Assembly (NCBI RefSeq): GCF_028748185.1
Contig: NZ_CP118164.1
Span: 1,488,001-1,552,000 of the forward strand
Length of the DNA stretch: 64,000 nt
Direction of reading: 5' to 3'
Source of the DNA: Bremerella sp. P1
Lineage (GTDB): Bacteria; Planctomycetota; Planctomycetia; Pirellulales; Pirellulaceae
Positions within the stretch are counted from its first letter, which is position 1, and each line of letters starts with the position of its first letter. Position numbers and translations under genes: made by a program. Of this stretch, positions 26,259-38,002 are shown in pieces. A model generated the notes under the pieces. That model ran no database searches, had not been told where the DNA came from, and worked only from the letters and a program-made list of their open reading frames with translations.

Positions 26259-26804
26259 TTAGTCTTCATGCGCATCTGGCGAATACGAGGCGATCGCGTC
26301 GGCTTCGATCTTCTTGATCCAAGCGGACTTACAGTCCGAATAGCGGTGGGAGTCGCTTGGATGCTGCCGTTGGCACACTTGCTTCATCTGCTGGTACTGC
26401 AAGGCCAGGTCCAGATGTTTGCGCAGATAGTCCCGGAAGGCGAGATGCCGGACGATTTCGGGCGACCCTTCTTCGTAGCAGTGCAGCTGAACGAGACGCA
26501 CGGACGTTTCCGGATCATCCAAGGTGCAGTATCGCCGCCCGGCCAGGCCTAGCTCACCCCACCACTGAAAGCCGAGTGATTCCAACTCGGTTCGACTTTG
26601 GTCAAGTTGCCCAAGATTTCCGACGACGGGAATCAAATCGATCACTGGCTTCGCGCAGATCCCGGCAATGGCTGTGGAGCCAATATGATGCACGGTAATC
26701 AGAAGCGGCCCTAGCATATCGGCCAGTCGGCGCGACTGCTGGGCCGCGAGCTCTGCCCACGCAGGATCGTGGGGAACCAATTCGACCTTGATCGGTGGGG
26801 GCAT
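26259..26804 (-). CDS. GrpB/UPF0157-family protein
   Basis: A 181-residue protein of the GrpB family, a nucleotidyltransferase-like fold. The characteristic stretch VHHIGSTAIAGICAKPVIDLIPVV is at about residues 38-61. VELVPHDPAWAELA at the start and LAFRDYLRKHL near 120 are also family features. Biochemical role is poorly known; some members are linked to CoA or dephospho-CoA-related enzymes by fusion. It is monocistronic between the switch protein and the sulfatase. Confidence 0.88.
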   Translation of the reverse strand: MPPPIKVELVPHDPAWAELAAQQSRRLADMLGPLLITVHHIGSTAIAGICAKPVIDLIPVVGNLGQLDQSRTELESLGFQWWGELGLAGRRYCTLDDPETSVRLVQLHCYEEGSPEIVRHLAFRDYLRKHLDLALQYQQMKQVCQRQHPSDSHRYSDCKSAWIKKIEADAIASYSPDAHED

Positions 26805-26869
26805 AGGAAATCGTCAACGCTACTCTTGGATCATGGGCCATTCACGATCCAAGAGACCGCTGCGGCAGT

Positions 26870-28462
26870 TTACTTCTTCCCTTTTTTCTTCTTCTTTTCG
26901 GGTTTGGGCAAGACGTCTGACGAAGTGGCCCAATCCCGCCACTGCTTCCGCATTTGCTCGGCTTTCTGCGGATTGCTTTCGGCCAGGTTGACTTGCTCGG
27001 TGCGATCTTTGCTCAGATCGTACAGTTCCCAGCCACCTCCCAGCCCCTGGCGGACCAGCTTGTCGTTGCCCACTCGGATGGCCGCGTTTCCTTCATGCTC
27101 CCAGAAGATGGCCCGCTCCGGAAAGCTTCCTTCGCCAGTTAACAACGGCTTTAAGCTTTGCCCTGGCATCGGCGTGATTTCGCGATCGCCGATGCTCTCT
27201 GGATACTTGCCCCCGGCCAGATCGACACAGGTAGTCATGATGTCGATCACATGCGTTGGCGTATCGATCCACTCCGACGACTGGGCTACCGTGGCAGGAA
27301 TCCCCTTCGGCCAATGCGCGATCAGCGGAGTCGCGATGCCCCCTTCGTGGTTGTAATGCTTGTAAAGCCTGAACGGCGTGTTGTTCAAATGCGCCCAGCA
27401 GCGACCGATGAAAACATTCGAGTGAGGATCGCCAGGCGAGTCGCCATCATAACGACCGTTAACACCAGCTTCGGCATTCCCACCGTTGTCGGAAAGGAAC
27501 AGGATCAACGTGTTATCGAGTTCACCTCGCTCTTTCAATGCAGCCGTCAAGTCGCCGATGCTCTTATCGATCTCGACGATCATCGCCGCATAGATGGCCA
27601 TCATGTCGTCGTAGCGAGTCTTTTGTTCTTGCGACAGGCTGTCCCAAGCCGGCACCGGATCGGGGCGAGATTCCAACTGCCATTTTTTGTCGATCAAGCC
27701 AGCCTCAAGCTGTCGGGCATATCGTTCTTCCCGCAGTTTGTCCCAGCCTTGCATGTACTTGCCACGAAACTTAGCGATCGTTTCTTCCGGAGCCATGCAC
27801 GGAAAGTGGGGAGCCACATGAGCAAGGTAAAGAAAGAACGGCTTGTCCTGTTCGATCGCTTCATCAATGAAACGCACCCCTTGCCGCGTCCATAAATCAG
27901 TGCCGTACCAAGGCGGATCGAACTGCGGGTCATCGCGCGAGACCTCTTCGCCATTCAGGTACATCTTGGTGCCACCCTTCGACCCGGTCTGGTTCGAGAA
28001 GTGCAAACCACCGGCCGGCAGGTTCAAGCTACGATCGAAGCCTCGCTTCCAGGGAGTTGTACCGTGCTCGAAACCAACGTGCCACTTGCCGGTCATGGCC
28101 GTGAAGTAGCCGGCGTGCCGCAGCACTTCAGCGATCGTTACATAATCGTCCGACAACTGACCACGGTACCCAGGGGCTCCCTGATCGGCCGTCATCCAGC
28201 CAATGCCGGCCTGATGCGAATAGAGCCCGGTCAAAAGCGATGCCCGCGTAGGGCAGCAGCGACCGGTGTTATAGAACTGAGAGAAACAAACGCCATCTTT
28301 GGCCAACGCATCGAGGTTGGGCGTCGGGATCTCGCTGCCATAAGGGCCGATATCGGAAAAGCCCATGTCATCAACCATGATCAGAACGATATTCGGGCGA
28401 TCATTGGCCAGCAGAGACGCAGGAGCCAGTAAAACCAAACTAAGGACGAGCAGTCGCAGCAT
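26870..28462 (-). CDS. secreted sulfatase (arylsulfatase type)
   Basis: A 530-residue sulfatase from ATG 28462, chosen because the product then begins MLRLLVLSLVLLAPASLLAN, a signal peptide. The metal site is started by DDMGFSD, and the formylglycine motif is CCPTRASLLTG, in which the first Cys should be converted to formylglycine by a separate maturase. GKWHVG carries the Lys and His that contact the sulfate, and LILFLSDNGGNAE provides further metal ligands. Its job is to remove sulfate from polysaccharides or small sulfate esters, a common planctomycete trait. The C-terminus is a lysine-rich tail (PEKKKKKGKK). No sulfatase maturase is in the window. Confidence 0.92.
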   Translation of the reverse strand: MLRLLVLSLVLLAPASLLANDRPNIVLIMVDDMGFSDIGPYGSEIPTPNLDALAKDGVCFSQFYNTGRCCPTRASLLTGLYSHQAGIGWMTADQGAPGYRGQLSDDYVTIAEVLRHAGYFTAMTGKWHVGFEHGTTPWKRGFDRSLNLPAGGLHFSNQTGSKGGTKMYLNGEEVSRDDPQFDPPWYGTDLWTRQGVRFIDEAIEQDKPFFLYLAHVAPHFPCMAPEETIAKFRGKYMQGWDKLREERYARQLEAGLIDKKWQLESRPDPVPAWDSLSQEQKTRYDDMMAIYAAMIVEIDKSIGDLTAALKERGELDNTLILFLSDNGGNAEAGVNGRYDGDSPGDPHSNVFIGRCWAHLNNTPFRLYKHYNHEGGIATPLIAHWPKGIPATVAQSSEWIDTPTHVIDIMTTCVDLAGGKYPESIGDREITPMPGQSLKPLLTGEGSFPERAIFWEHEGNAAIRVGNDKLVRQGLGGGWELYDLSKDRTEQVNLAESNPQKAEQMRKQWRDWATSSDVLPKPEKKKKKGKK

Positions 28463-28618
28463 GAGGAGACCTCGAGGGAAGCATGAGACGGGGGCGGCGG
28501 CGTCAACCGCGGCAAGGCAGCTTCGAAATTGACTCATAAGCGCGCGGGAATCAATGAGATTACGCGTAGAGCTGGTAAGAATTATTGTCGCGCGACGCGA
28601 TCTTTTCTGGCCAATTCT

Positions 28619-29059
28619 TCAGTCTTCGTCCCAGTTTTTCATCATCCGGTGCAAGATATCGCACTCGTGATACTCTTCACCGTAGGCATGAAAGCCGTAC
28701 TTCTCGTAGAAGCCAATCTTGTCGGCCTGGGCACTCATGAACACGTGCGGCTTTCCCTTGGCCTTGAGGTCCGCGAGCACAAACGCTAACAACCGCCCGC
28801 CGATGCCATGACCTCGCGCGGCCTTCAGCACAGCAAACCTGGAAAGCTTGGCCCCTTCCTCTTTATGAATCACCCGCGTCGTCGCGACCACGCTGCCATC
28901 TTTCACGAGCACATAGTGATCGGCCGTCAGGTCGTACTCGTCCAGCTCTTCTTCAGCCGGAACTCCTTGCTCGGTGACGAAGACTTCCCGTCGCACGTTA
29001 AACGCAAGGTTAGCAAGGTCGCTAAAGACAGGGACTTGGAGGATCGTTTCTTGGCTCAT
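28619..29059 (-). CDS. GNAT-family N-acetyltransferase (ElaA-like)
   Basis: A 146-residue GNAT. The beginning, FNVRREVFVTEQGVPAEEELDEYD, is the typical ElaA/PhnO-like opening. The acetyl-CoA site is in AVLKAARGHGIGGRLLAF (about 78-95), and IGFYEKYGFHAYGEEYHECDI is the conserved C-terminal block. The acceptor substrate is unknown. It lies 10 bases after the stop of the thiamine gene on the same strand, so the two may share a transcript. Confidence 0.9.
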   Translation of the reverse strand: MSQETILQVPVFSDLANLAFNVRREVFVTEQGVPAEEELDEYDLTADHYVLVKDGSVVATTRVIHKEEGAKLSRFAVLKAARGHGIGGRLLAFVLADLKAKGKPHVFMSAQADKIGFYEKYGFHAYGEEYHECDILHRMMKNWDED

Positions 29060-29069
29060 GACAAGTTCC

Positions 29070-30164
29070 TCATCGGCTCTGCGAACCTACCGAAAGTGCC
29101 TCTCGAAGTTCATGAACGACGGCAACCGGATCCTCCGCCTTCGCCACGCATCCCGAAACGGCCACGCGTCGAATGCCTGCCGCGGCGACTTTCGCTACAT
29201 TGCCAAGATCGATCCCACCAATCGCGAAGCCTGGTAGCGTGATCTCGCTCGCGACTTCACGTAATAGCTCGACGCCGGGAAACGAATCGAACGTTTTCGT
29301 TCCGCTGGGAAAGGTCGGGCCAATGCCGATGTAGTCGGCTCCGTCACGGACCGCTTGCCGGGCTTGTTCAATGCTATGAGTCGAAACGCCCACCAGCTTG
29401 CCCACGCCCAGTACACTACGGGCCTGGCTGACGGTGAGCTCTTCCTGACCGACGTGCACGCCATCGGCACCGCTGACCTTGGCCAGGTCGGCTCGATCGT
29501 TGAGGATCATCTTGGTTCTCGTGCCGGCGGTCCGCTTACGCAAGACATCCGCTCGCGCTAAAAGCGTGCGGTCGTCCAGGTTCTTATCGCGCAATTGAAT
29601 GACGTCGACTTCCGCTTCGACCAGCTTCGCCACAAAAGTGTCGAACAACTGTCCATCGGCGCGGCCATCGGTCAGCACGTAGATCGATACCTCGGAAAAG
29701 GCCTGACTGGCGGTGACCGTGGTCATCACCATCTTTTCCAGCGAATAGGTCAGGTAGCGTGCTCGCTCGAACGAGGCGGCCACTTCTCCGTCGACCAGCT
29801 TGGCATGTTCTTCCAAACTTCGCAGGGCTTGCTGCAGACGTTTGAAGTTGGCTGTCAAAAGATCCGCCCAGTCAGCCCGGGCATGTTCCAGCTTCCCCTG
29901 CACAGTCGTTCCGACATCGCCGAAGGTGTCTCGCGACGCAATCGCCTGCGACCGATCGAATCGCTGGAGGGTACTGTCCAATTGATGCCGAAGCGATTTC
30001 AGCTCGGTCGTGAGAAACGAATCGTTTTGACCGTAGCGGACGAAGTCTTCGATGACGCGTAGCCCTTCACTGGCCCGGTTGGCGGCGGCGTCGAGGGTGC
30101 GCCAAAGCGAAATGTCCATCGATGGCGGTAAGCCGCCACTGGCCAGATTGTCGGGGTCGGTCAT
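29070..30164 (-). CDS. thiE: thiamine phosphate synthase with N-terminal ThiD2-like domain
   Basis: A 364-residue fusion. The C-terminal part (about 160-355) is thiamine-phosphate synthase: IYVLTDGR, VIQLRDKNLDDRTLL, NDRADLAKVSGADGVHVGQEEL and IGIGPTFPSGTK are hallmark segments. The 150-residue N-terminal domain (LWRTLDAAANRASEGLRVIEDFVRY...) resembles the ThiD2-type HMP-phosphate kinase domain that is found fused to ThiE in some bacteria; this is recognition from memory, not a search. If right, one polypeptide would do the kinase step for HMP-P and the coupling step with the thiazole. Start set at ATG 30164 because no ribosome binding site supports the longer frame; ATG 30119 is an alternative. 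Confidence 0.87.
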   Translation of the reverse strand: MTDPDNLASGGLPPSMDISLWRTLDAAANRASEGLRVIEDFVRYGQNDSFLTTELKSLRHQLDSTLQRFDRSQAIASRDTFGDVGTTVQGKLEHARADWADLLTANFKRLQQALRSLEEHAKLVDGEVAASFERARYLTYSLEKMVMTTVTASQAFSEVSIYVLTDGRADGQLFDTFVAKLVEAEVDVIQLRDKNLDDRTLLARADVLRKRTAGTRTKMILNDRADLAKVSGADGVHVGQEELTVSQARSVLGVGKLVGVSTHSIEQARQAVRDGADYIGIGPTFPSGTKTFDSFPGVELLREVASEITLPGFAIGGIDLGNVAKVAAAGIRRVAVSGCVAKAEDPVAVVHELREALSVGSQSR

Positions 30165-30421
30165 GAACTTACTGATTATGCGGAACGATTGGCCCAGGCA
30201 ATTGGTGCGTTTTCGGCCGGTTTTGTGGCTCGTGAAAAGATAATTCTTCACCGAATGATGGGCTAGTAACGATTGCGGGATGCTCCTAGTTTAGCTAACT
30301 GCAAGCACTCTGCCGACTTACCTTGCTCCCCCTGGTTTCTGAAGTTACAATTCCCCGGCGTTTCCTAGCGGATCCGGTGCTGAATTGCCAGCGACCTACC
30401 GCACATTACGGAATAGTAAGG

Positions 30422-31045
30422 ATGCTATCAACGCCATGGATTACCTGCCTGTGGCCGGGGCTCAGCGAGCTTTGGGTACGCGGGCGCTGGACTGGACTGG
30501 TTTGGGCTCTAGGATTCACGCTACTACTCAATGTGGCGTTGGTTTCCAAAGGAGTTTGGCCAGAGCTAGGTAATGTCTGGGTTCGTAGCGGACTCTGGTA
30601 TTTCGTCCTTGGCTTCTGGCTGATAAACGCAGGGTGGATGGGCTTCCGAATTGCCTCTGGCAGTTGGGATGCCATAGATGCCACCATCGACCAACTCTAC
30701 CAAAGCGCCCAAACTGCCTATTTAAAAGGTCAATGGTACCAGGCCGAGGCAGTATTACTAAGGCTTCTACGGCGCGAGCCGGATGACGCGGAAGCGCTCC
30801 TACTATTAGCAACGCTCAAGCGACATACGAAGCAATTTGATGAAGCGCATCAGACGCTCGAAAAATTAGAGCGGCTTGATGCAAGCCGACGTTGGTGGTT
30901 TGAAATCCATCGCGAAAAGCAGCTTCTAGCCGATCGAGAAGAGGGGGAATCGGAAGCCCACGTCGAAGCATCCAAACCTTCGACAGAAAACTTGGGTGAA
31001 CAAAACGCGGAGAGTGGCGAACCCAGCCTACCGGAAGCCGCGTAA
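30422..31045 (+). CDS. membrane protein with TPR-like C-terminal domain
   Basis: A 207-residue hypothetical protein. Two N-terminal membrane helices (about 24-40 and 57-75) are followed by tetratricopeptide-like helices (about 85-150: AYLKGQWYQAEAVLLRLLRREPDDAEALLLLA). The last 45 residues are acidic, with many Glu and Ser. The start at 30422 is chosen because the conserved hydrophobic region begins there; the only purine-rich sequence lies immediately adjacent, so the start stays uncertain. It lies 65 bases upstream of clpC on the same strand and might be co-transcribed with it. No function assigned. Confidence 0.6.
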   Translation: MLSTPWITCLWPGLSELWVRGRWTGLVWALGFTLLLNVALVSKGVWPELGNVWVRSGLWYFVLGFWLINAGWMGFRIASGSWDAIDATIDQLYQSAQTAYLKGQWYQAEAVLLRLLRREPDDAEALLLLATLKRHTKQFDEAHQTLEKLERLDASRRWWFEIHREKQLLADREEGESEAHVEASKPSTENLGEQNAESGEPSLPEAA

Positions 31046-31110
31046 TTGTGAGACAACATAGAGTTGGAACGACAGTAGTTGATGCAGTCGCCAACTCGAA
31101 ATGAGGACGG

Positions 31111-33693
<2,583 letters not shown>

Positions 33694-33724
33694 GCCTGAC
33701 TCGCCGGTTCCTAGTTAGAAATTC

Positions 33725-33763
33725 AAAGAGCCCCGCATCCAATCGATGCGGGGCTCTTTTTTT
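33725..33763 (+). terminator. intrinsic terminator of clpC
   Basis: A 15-bp perfect stem (33725-33739 with 33745-33759, core GAGCCCCGCATC) closes a 5-base loop and is followed by more Ts to 33763. It lies 32 bases after the clpC stop. Confidence 0.93.
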
Positions 33764-33835
33764 GTATCTCCATCAAGATCTTGATAGAAAGCAGGGATCA
33801 CACCTCCTCATCAACCGTCAAAAGCTTCGACCTTC

Positions 33836-34408
33836 ATGTCCACGAATCCTTATCAATCACCCCAAGCGGAAAGTGCGTCTCTCGAAACGCAACCGCCACT
33901 ACGGCGCGAAGTATTGAAGTCGGTGCGCGTGGCAACCATCTTATTGACGCTCGCTGGGGTGTTTAACTTCTATTGCTTTTGCGTCCACGGCAGGACGTTG
34001 TATATCGGCACTCCGACCCCCTCAATGGTCGACCTCACAGAGTTCGCCGCAGGCTGCGTGGGGATCGGACTCATTGCGGTCGTCTGTTGGTTTGCGTTCT
34101 TACCCGTTCTCGAATTCCTAAGTCGAATGATCCATTCGATCGTCGCACGTAATACCGATCCCAAGCAGTGGGACGAGGCGCTCTACGCCAGCTTAAAACC
34201 CGCCGCACTGCTCGCCATCCCAGGCATGATGCTGTGGATCATCTGGGTCATCGGCTTTTACTTCCTGGGGGCCAACTTCTTTGTGATCTCCTATGCCGTG
34301 GGTATTCCGTCGCACATTTTGGCGGCCTGTCTCTATGTGCCGCTCCTGTTTCGCTGGTACAAATTATGGCGCAGTAGCGTTCCCCACACCGACAGCGAAA
34401 CCAGTTGA
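33836..34408 (+). CDS. hypothetical membrane protein with N-terminal NPYQSP motif
   Basis: A 190-residue protein beginning MSTNPYQSPQAE, a motif seen at the head of many small planctomycete membrane proteins. About four helices follow (about 33-52, 70-95, 125-145 and 150-172), with WFAFLPVLEFL and LLAIPGMMLWIIWVIGFYFLG the most hydrophobic segments. The tail is basic. No family function is known to me. It is the first of two closely spaced plus-strand genes (24 bases to the lipoprotein gene), so co-transcription is likely. Confidence 0.7.
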   Translation: MSTNPYQSPQAESASLETQPPLRREVLKSVRVATILLTLAGVFNFYCFCVHGRTLYIGTPTPSMVDLTEFAAGCVGIGLIAVVCWFAFLPVLEFLSRMIHSIVARNTDPKQWDEALYASLKPAALLAIPGMMLWIIWVIGFYFLGANFFVISYAVGIPSHILAACLYVPLLFRWYKLWRSSVPHTDSETS

Positions 34409-34432
34409 CGTTCTCCAGGAAGCTTCCCCGTC

Positions 34433-35506
34433 GTGACTATTTTGATCAAAAACTCATCCGCGTTACCCGTTGCATCATGGACGGCGCTAGCAATGCTTTG
34501 CCTGACAGCTCTCTTCGTCGGCTGCGACATGCCGGTCGATCCAGAAATGCAGTTGCACGAGGCGAAGCCGAAGTTGGACCTGCTGCGTCTGGACTTCGAT
34601 CGCAGCGAGGTTCAAGTCGACGTCCACGTCAAGGACCACCTCTGCGTATACAACGACCTGCGAATGATCACCCTTGCTCCGATCACCGGTGAGACACTTC
34701 TCAACACCGAGTTAGTCCTCAGACGCATCATCCGGCAAGGCGGGGAGACGTTTCAGTCCAACTCAACCGCAAGCGACTCGGAGAACGTGAAGGTGTATCG
34801 GTATCTTCGTGGTGTGAAGAATGAGAATCTCGCTGCTCAGGGAGATTACCTGATCAACATCGATGGTTACTGGCTTTCCGCCACTGCGTTTCCCCAAAGC
34901 GCGTTGTCAGACTTCGATCAGCGGGCAATCGACAAGTTCTTCTACTCTCTGAAGCTGTTGGATCAGCCGGAAGCAGATCATGAAGTCCTGCCGGCCTGGA
35001 AAGAGTACCAGCTAACCAGGACGGCCGATTCGCCGGATGGGAAGTTCAGCCTGTACATGGACCCGGCTCCGATCTGCCTGGGAAGCTATGAAGAATACCT
35101 GGCTCGGCTCGATGCATCCTCCTCCTTTCGCGACCTCGCGTTCACCGAGGAAGACTATGCCAACGGCGGACGATTGATCGGCAACGAACTCCTCGAGTTC
35201 TACTCGAAAGACGACCCGTCTGGGGTACGCATCGATATCTGGCTCGATCGCAAGCCAACCCACGACCTGGATGCCGAAAAGGTCTATTCCAACACACTGA
35301 CGATTAACAAATCACCCGTGAGTATCTGGTCGTTTGATGAACCCTGCACGCTAGAGATTAAACCGGGCCGCTACGATGTGGACGTCGTCCTGGTGAACCG
35401 TGGGAAGTACTCGGAAGTGTTTCTATTCGAGCGTGAAGAATTTCAGCGCGACGACCTGGAACGCTACGAGATCTACCTCACGCGGGTCGAAGACGCACCG
35501 AAGTAG
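34433..35506 (+). CDS. hypothetical lipoprotein
   Basis: A 357-residue protein starting at GTG 34433, after CAGGAAGC. The signal peptide ends in ALFVGC (lipobox, Cys about residue 31), so it should be lipid-anchored. The mature part is globular, mixed alpha/beta, with no motif I recognise; it has acidic stretches and a high content of aromatic residues. It follows the NPYQSP membrane protein and may function in the envelope with it. It converges with the 35508 gene, the stops being one base apart. Confidence 0.65.
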   Translation: MTILIKNSSALPVASWTALAMLCLTALFVGCDMPVDPEMQLHEAKPKLDLLRLDFDRSEVQVDVHVKDHLCVYNDLRMITLAPITGETLLNTELVLRRIIRQGGETFQSNSTASDSENVKVYRYLRGVKNENLAAQGDYLINIDGYWLSATAFPQSALSDFDQRAIDKFFYSLKLLDQPEADHEVLPAWKEYQLTRTADSPDGKFSLYMDPAPICLGSYEEYLARLDASSSFRDLAFTEEDYANGGRLIGNELLEFYSKDDPSGVRIDIWLDRKPTHDLDAEKVYSNTLTINKSPVSIWSFDEPCTLEIKPGRYDVDVVLVNRGKYSEVFLFEREEFQRDDLERYEIYLTRVEDAPK

Positions 35507-35507
35507 T

Positions 35508-35936
35508 TCAACCGCCGGTGTCGTTTCGATTTTCAGTGTTGGTCAGCATCGCCACATACCTTTCGACCTGTGCTTGCGAATCCCAGATGGGCAGCCAGTC
35601 TTCGTCGGTGGCCATGCGCAAGCGGCGAATCACCTCCGGGCTGTAAACCACCTTGGCCCGCCAGTTGGTGATGTGCTTGGCCGGGATGATCATCGTGACA
35701 AATTCGCGAGACCCACGATGTCGGCCGATCACCTTCACGCGTTCGTAGCCATCTCCCCACTGCGCCGGCAAGCAGTAGACCTTCGTTCCTGGCGAGAAGT
35801 GCTCCGTACCGCGGCGAGTTTCCAAGCCGCCCTCTCCATACGAACGCTGCTCGACAATATTGCCAACCAGACACCACTGGGAATCGAGATGCTCGTTCGT
35901 ATCGCTGATGCTAAAACTCTGAATAACACTGGTCAC
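35508..35936 (-). CDS. hypothetical protein of 142 residues
   Basis: A soluble protein with no signal peptide or membrane helix. Segments of note are CLVGNIVEQRSYGEGG, HFSPGTKVYCLPAQWGDGYERVKVIGRHRGS and FVTMIIPAKHITNWRAKVVYSPEV, which read as an all-beta, SH3-like or immunity-type small domain. The start is GTG at 35936. I recognise no family. It lies between two converging-strand contexts and downstream of a terminator that ends the 36051 gene. Confidence 0.55.
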   Translation of the reverse strand: MTSVIQSFSISDTNEHLDSQWCLVGNIVEQRSYGEGGLETRRGTEHFSPGTKVYCLPAQWGDGYERVKVIGRHRGSREFVTMIIPAKHITNWRAKVVYSPEVIRRLRMATDEDWLPIWDSQAQVERYVAMLTNTENRNDTGG

Positions 35937-35952
35937 GTTCTACGGTTCCACG

Positions 35953-35983
35953 AAAAAACCCCACGTCGAATAGACGCGGGGCT
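35953..35983 (-). terminator. intrinsic terminator downstream of the 583-residue protein gene
   Basis: On the minus strand the stem AGCCCCGCGTC/GACGTGGGGT (one G-T mismatch; 35961-35982) is followed by six Ts (35958-35953). Confidence 0.8.
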
Positions 35984-36050
35984 CTTAAAAATGTTCACCG
36001 AAATGTAGGTGCGTGAAACGCAGCAGATCACATCATATGGCTTGCTGTTG

Positions 36051-37802
36051 TCATTCGGTTGAGGAGCCGTTTTCCTCGAGCAGCAATCGGCGAAGCCCGA
36101 GCAGCGACGAGATATTGTGCTGGACGTAATCGATCTGCACTTCCCACTCTTCCAAACTCGCCCGAAAACCACCGAGTGCCTGATCAGGCCGGGGAAGATA
36201 CATCACGTTTTCGGGAATGATCTGGCAGCGAAGCTGAAAGCCGACCATCAATTTCAACTGTTGCATGTACGGCATGTGGTCCCAGTGGTTTCGCTTTGCC
36301 AGGCAAGTGAACGCCACGACAGCCTCGGCCCGTGTTGCTGTCGATGTCGAGCGAGGCGGCATATAGTACGAACCGATCCATTCCGGTTGCGGCGACTCGA
36401 CTCGCAGCAAGTTGCCCATCGCGTCGGAGATCTTCTTGGCGTGATTCGCAAAGCGGAGTTCGTCGGTCAGCTTGGTGAACTCGTTCATCGCGATGCAGAA
36501 CCAATGGTCGTGCGGAAGCTCTGCCAGGGGGACATCCTTGTCGCGCACGTTAATCAGATAGTCGGCACCACGCTCAACGATTTCAAACCACGGCCCCTCA
36601 GGATCGGCCATTGCCAGTCGAGATAGGGCCAGCATCGCTTCGCCTGGATAGTAGGGCGATTCGTACTGCAGAAAGTCGGGATCATCCAGGTGATACGACG
36701 AAAAGAAGTGGCCGTCAGGCTGCTGCAAGAACTCGGTAAATCGGCCGAATTGCCGTAGTTCCGGTAGCCAGACGTCGTCGCCGCTGACTTCCCGATACTT
36801 GAGCATCGCCAGCATGATCAGCGCGGCCCCTCCCAGCTTGGCTTCGCGATCCGGCGAGACAACCACCCGCAGCTGATGATCGTGTCCCGGTAGATTTAAT
36901 TCGTGGCAGTGATGCGTCAGCAGAAAGTCGATTCCTCGCTTCGCGCACTGAAGATAAATCTGCTCAGGCTTCGGCTTGCCTGACTGCTCGGCATGCTGAT
37001 TGACGGCCTCTTGCAGTTCCAAAAGGGCGTAGCAGGTACCCGCATGCCGCAGGAAGTTGTAATCTGCATTGGCCTGGTTGGTCTGTGGATCGTAGTTGTA
37101 GTCGAACTTGCCATCGAGCCGAATGTGCCGCACCAGGTAATCCCCACCGGAAGTCGCGGCGGCAAGCAGTGATTCGGGCGAGACCTCGTACGTCAGACGA
37201 TTTCCGAAGTAAAGTTCGACCGGATCACCGGAACTCGATTCCACCCAACTCTCGTGCGAGAAAGGCCGGGTGCCATTGCCACCGGAAAGCGATTGCGGCC
37301 GACCATCTTCCGGCAGGTATAACAGATGATCGCGTGCGAACCACAAGCCGTACGGTCCGTTGATCAGCCGGATGGGACCGCGGCCTTCCGAAGCTGCTTC
37401 GTCATTGAGCCTGACGGCGACATCGACTCTCAGGCGTCCTTCTTTCAGGTCGATCGATGTCACCTTCGCGCGCAACTTATCAGCTGCCGCACGAGTAGCC
37501 GCTTCGACACTTGCCCCTAACCCAAAGCTAACCACCGCCGTCTGGGTCGGCCGCGACAAGCTCAGGTACACCACGCACGGCATTAAGTTCGATACTTCGG
37601 TAGTGGATGCCTGATCAACGGCGGCCACGGGTGCGGCTAGACGCTGTCGGGCTAGCTGTAACGTTGCCGCGGCATCGAAGGATTGATTCTTCTGTGCGTT
37701 CTCTTGGGCAACGGACGTCCGCGGCGGAAGACCGCCAGGCAGAAGCACACAAGCGACCAGGCCTACCGAGGCTATCTTCCAGAACGTTTTGCCGAATCGC
37801 AT
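36051..37802 (-). CDS. secreted protein with N-terminal AMMECR1-like and C-terminal alpha-toroid-like domains
   Basis: A 583-residue exported protein (signal peptide at residues 1-32, ending near SVAQE). Residues about 45-180 resemble an AMMECR1-type domain: a Leu/Ala helix, LMPCVVYLSLSRPTQTAVVSF, SVEAATRAAADKL, and GLWFARDHLLYLPED. This is a weak recognition. Residues about 240-570 are repeating helix pairs with YPGEAMLALSRLA, KLGGAALIMLAMLKYREV and DHWFCIAMNEFTKL, the look of an (alpha/alpha)6 toroid of glycosidases or terpenoid-cyclase-like enzymes. No catalytic site can be assigned. I call it a probable periplasmic enzyme or binding protein of unknown role. Confidence 0.6.
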   Translation of the reverse strand: MRFGKTFWKIASVGLVACVLLPGGLPPRTSVAQENAQKNQSFDAAATLQLARQRLAAPVAAVDQASTTEVSNLMPCVVYLSLSRPTQTAVVSFGLGASVEAATRAAADKLRAKVTSIDLKEGRLRVDVAVRLNDEAASEGRGPIRLINGPYGLWFARDHLLYLPEDGRPQSLSGGNGTRPFSHESWVESSSGDPVELYFGNRLTYEVSPESLLAAATSGGDYLVRHIRLDGKFDYNYDPQTNQANADYNFLRHAGTCYALLELQEAVNQHAEQSGKPKPEQIYLQCAKRGIDFLLTHHCHELNLPGHDHQLRVVVSPDREAKLGGAALIMLAMLKYREVSGDDVWLPELRQFGRFTEFLQQPDGHFFSSYHLDDPDFLQYESPYYPGEAMLALSRLAMADPEGPWFEIVERGADYLINVRDKDVPLAELPHDHWFCIAMNEFTKLTDELRFANHAKKISDAMGNLLRVESPQPEWIGSYYMPPRSTSTATRAEAVVAFTCLAKRNHWDHMPYMQQLKLMVGFQLRCQIIPENVMYLPRPDQALGGFRASLEEWEVQIDYVQHNISSLLGLRRLLLEENGSSTE

Positions 37803-37934
37803 TGCGGCCTGCTCTTTCTACGCGAGAAATTTCCACCAATCGCCGCTGGAACATACGTGGCAACGACACCCGCAAAGATACCGGTCTGGCCGGGTAGCTC
37901 AAAGATGAATCGTCGAAGTTCTGTTTCCCCCACG

Positions 37935-37968
37935 AAAAAAGGACCCACATTTGCTCGATGCGGGTCCT
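37935..37968 (-). terminator. intrinsic terminator downstream of the 38003 gene
   Basis: On the minus strand AGGACCCGCAT and ATGTGGGTCCT pair (one mismatch), and six Ts follow at 37940-37935. It lies 34 bases past the stop. Confidence 0.85.
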
Positions 37969-38002
37969 CGTTGGGTTCATTTCCATGCGGCAGGCAAGCG
38001 GC

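Noticed and set aside
31046-31110. CIRCE or CtsR-type control site ahead of clpC
   Set aside because: No TTAGCACTC/GAGTGCTAA pair or heptad repeat was found in the short upstream region.
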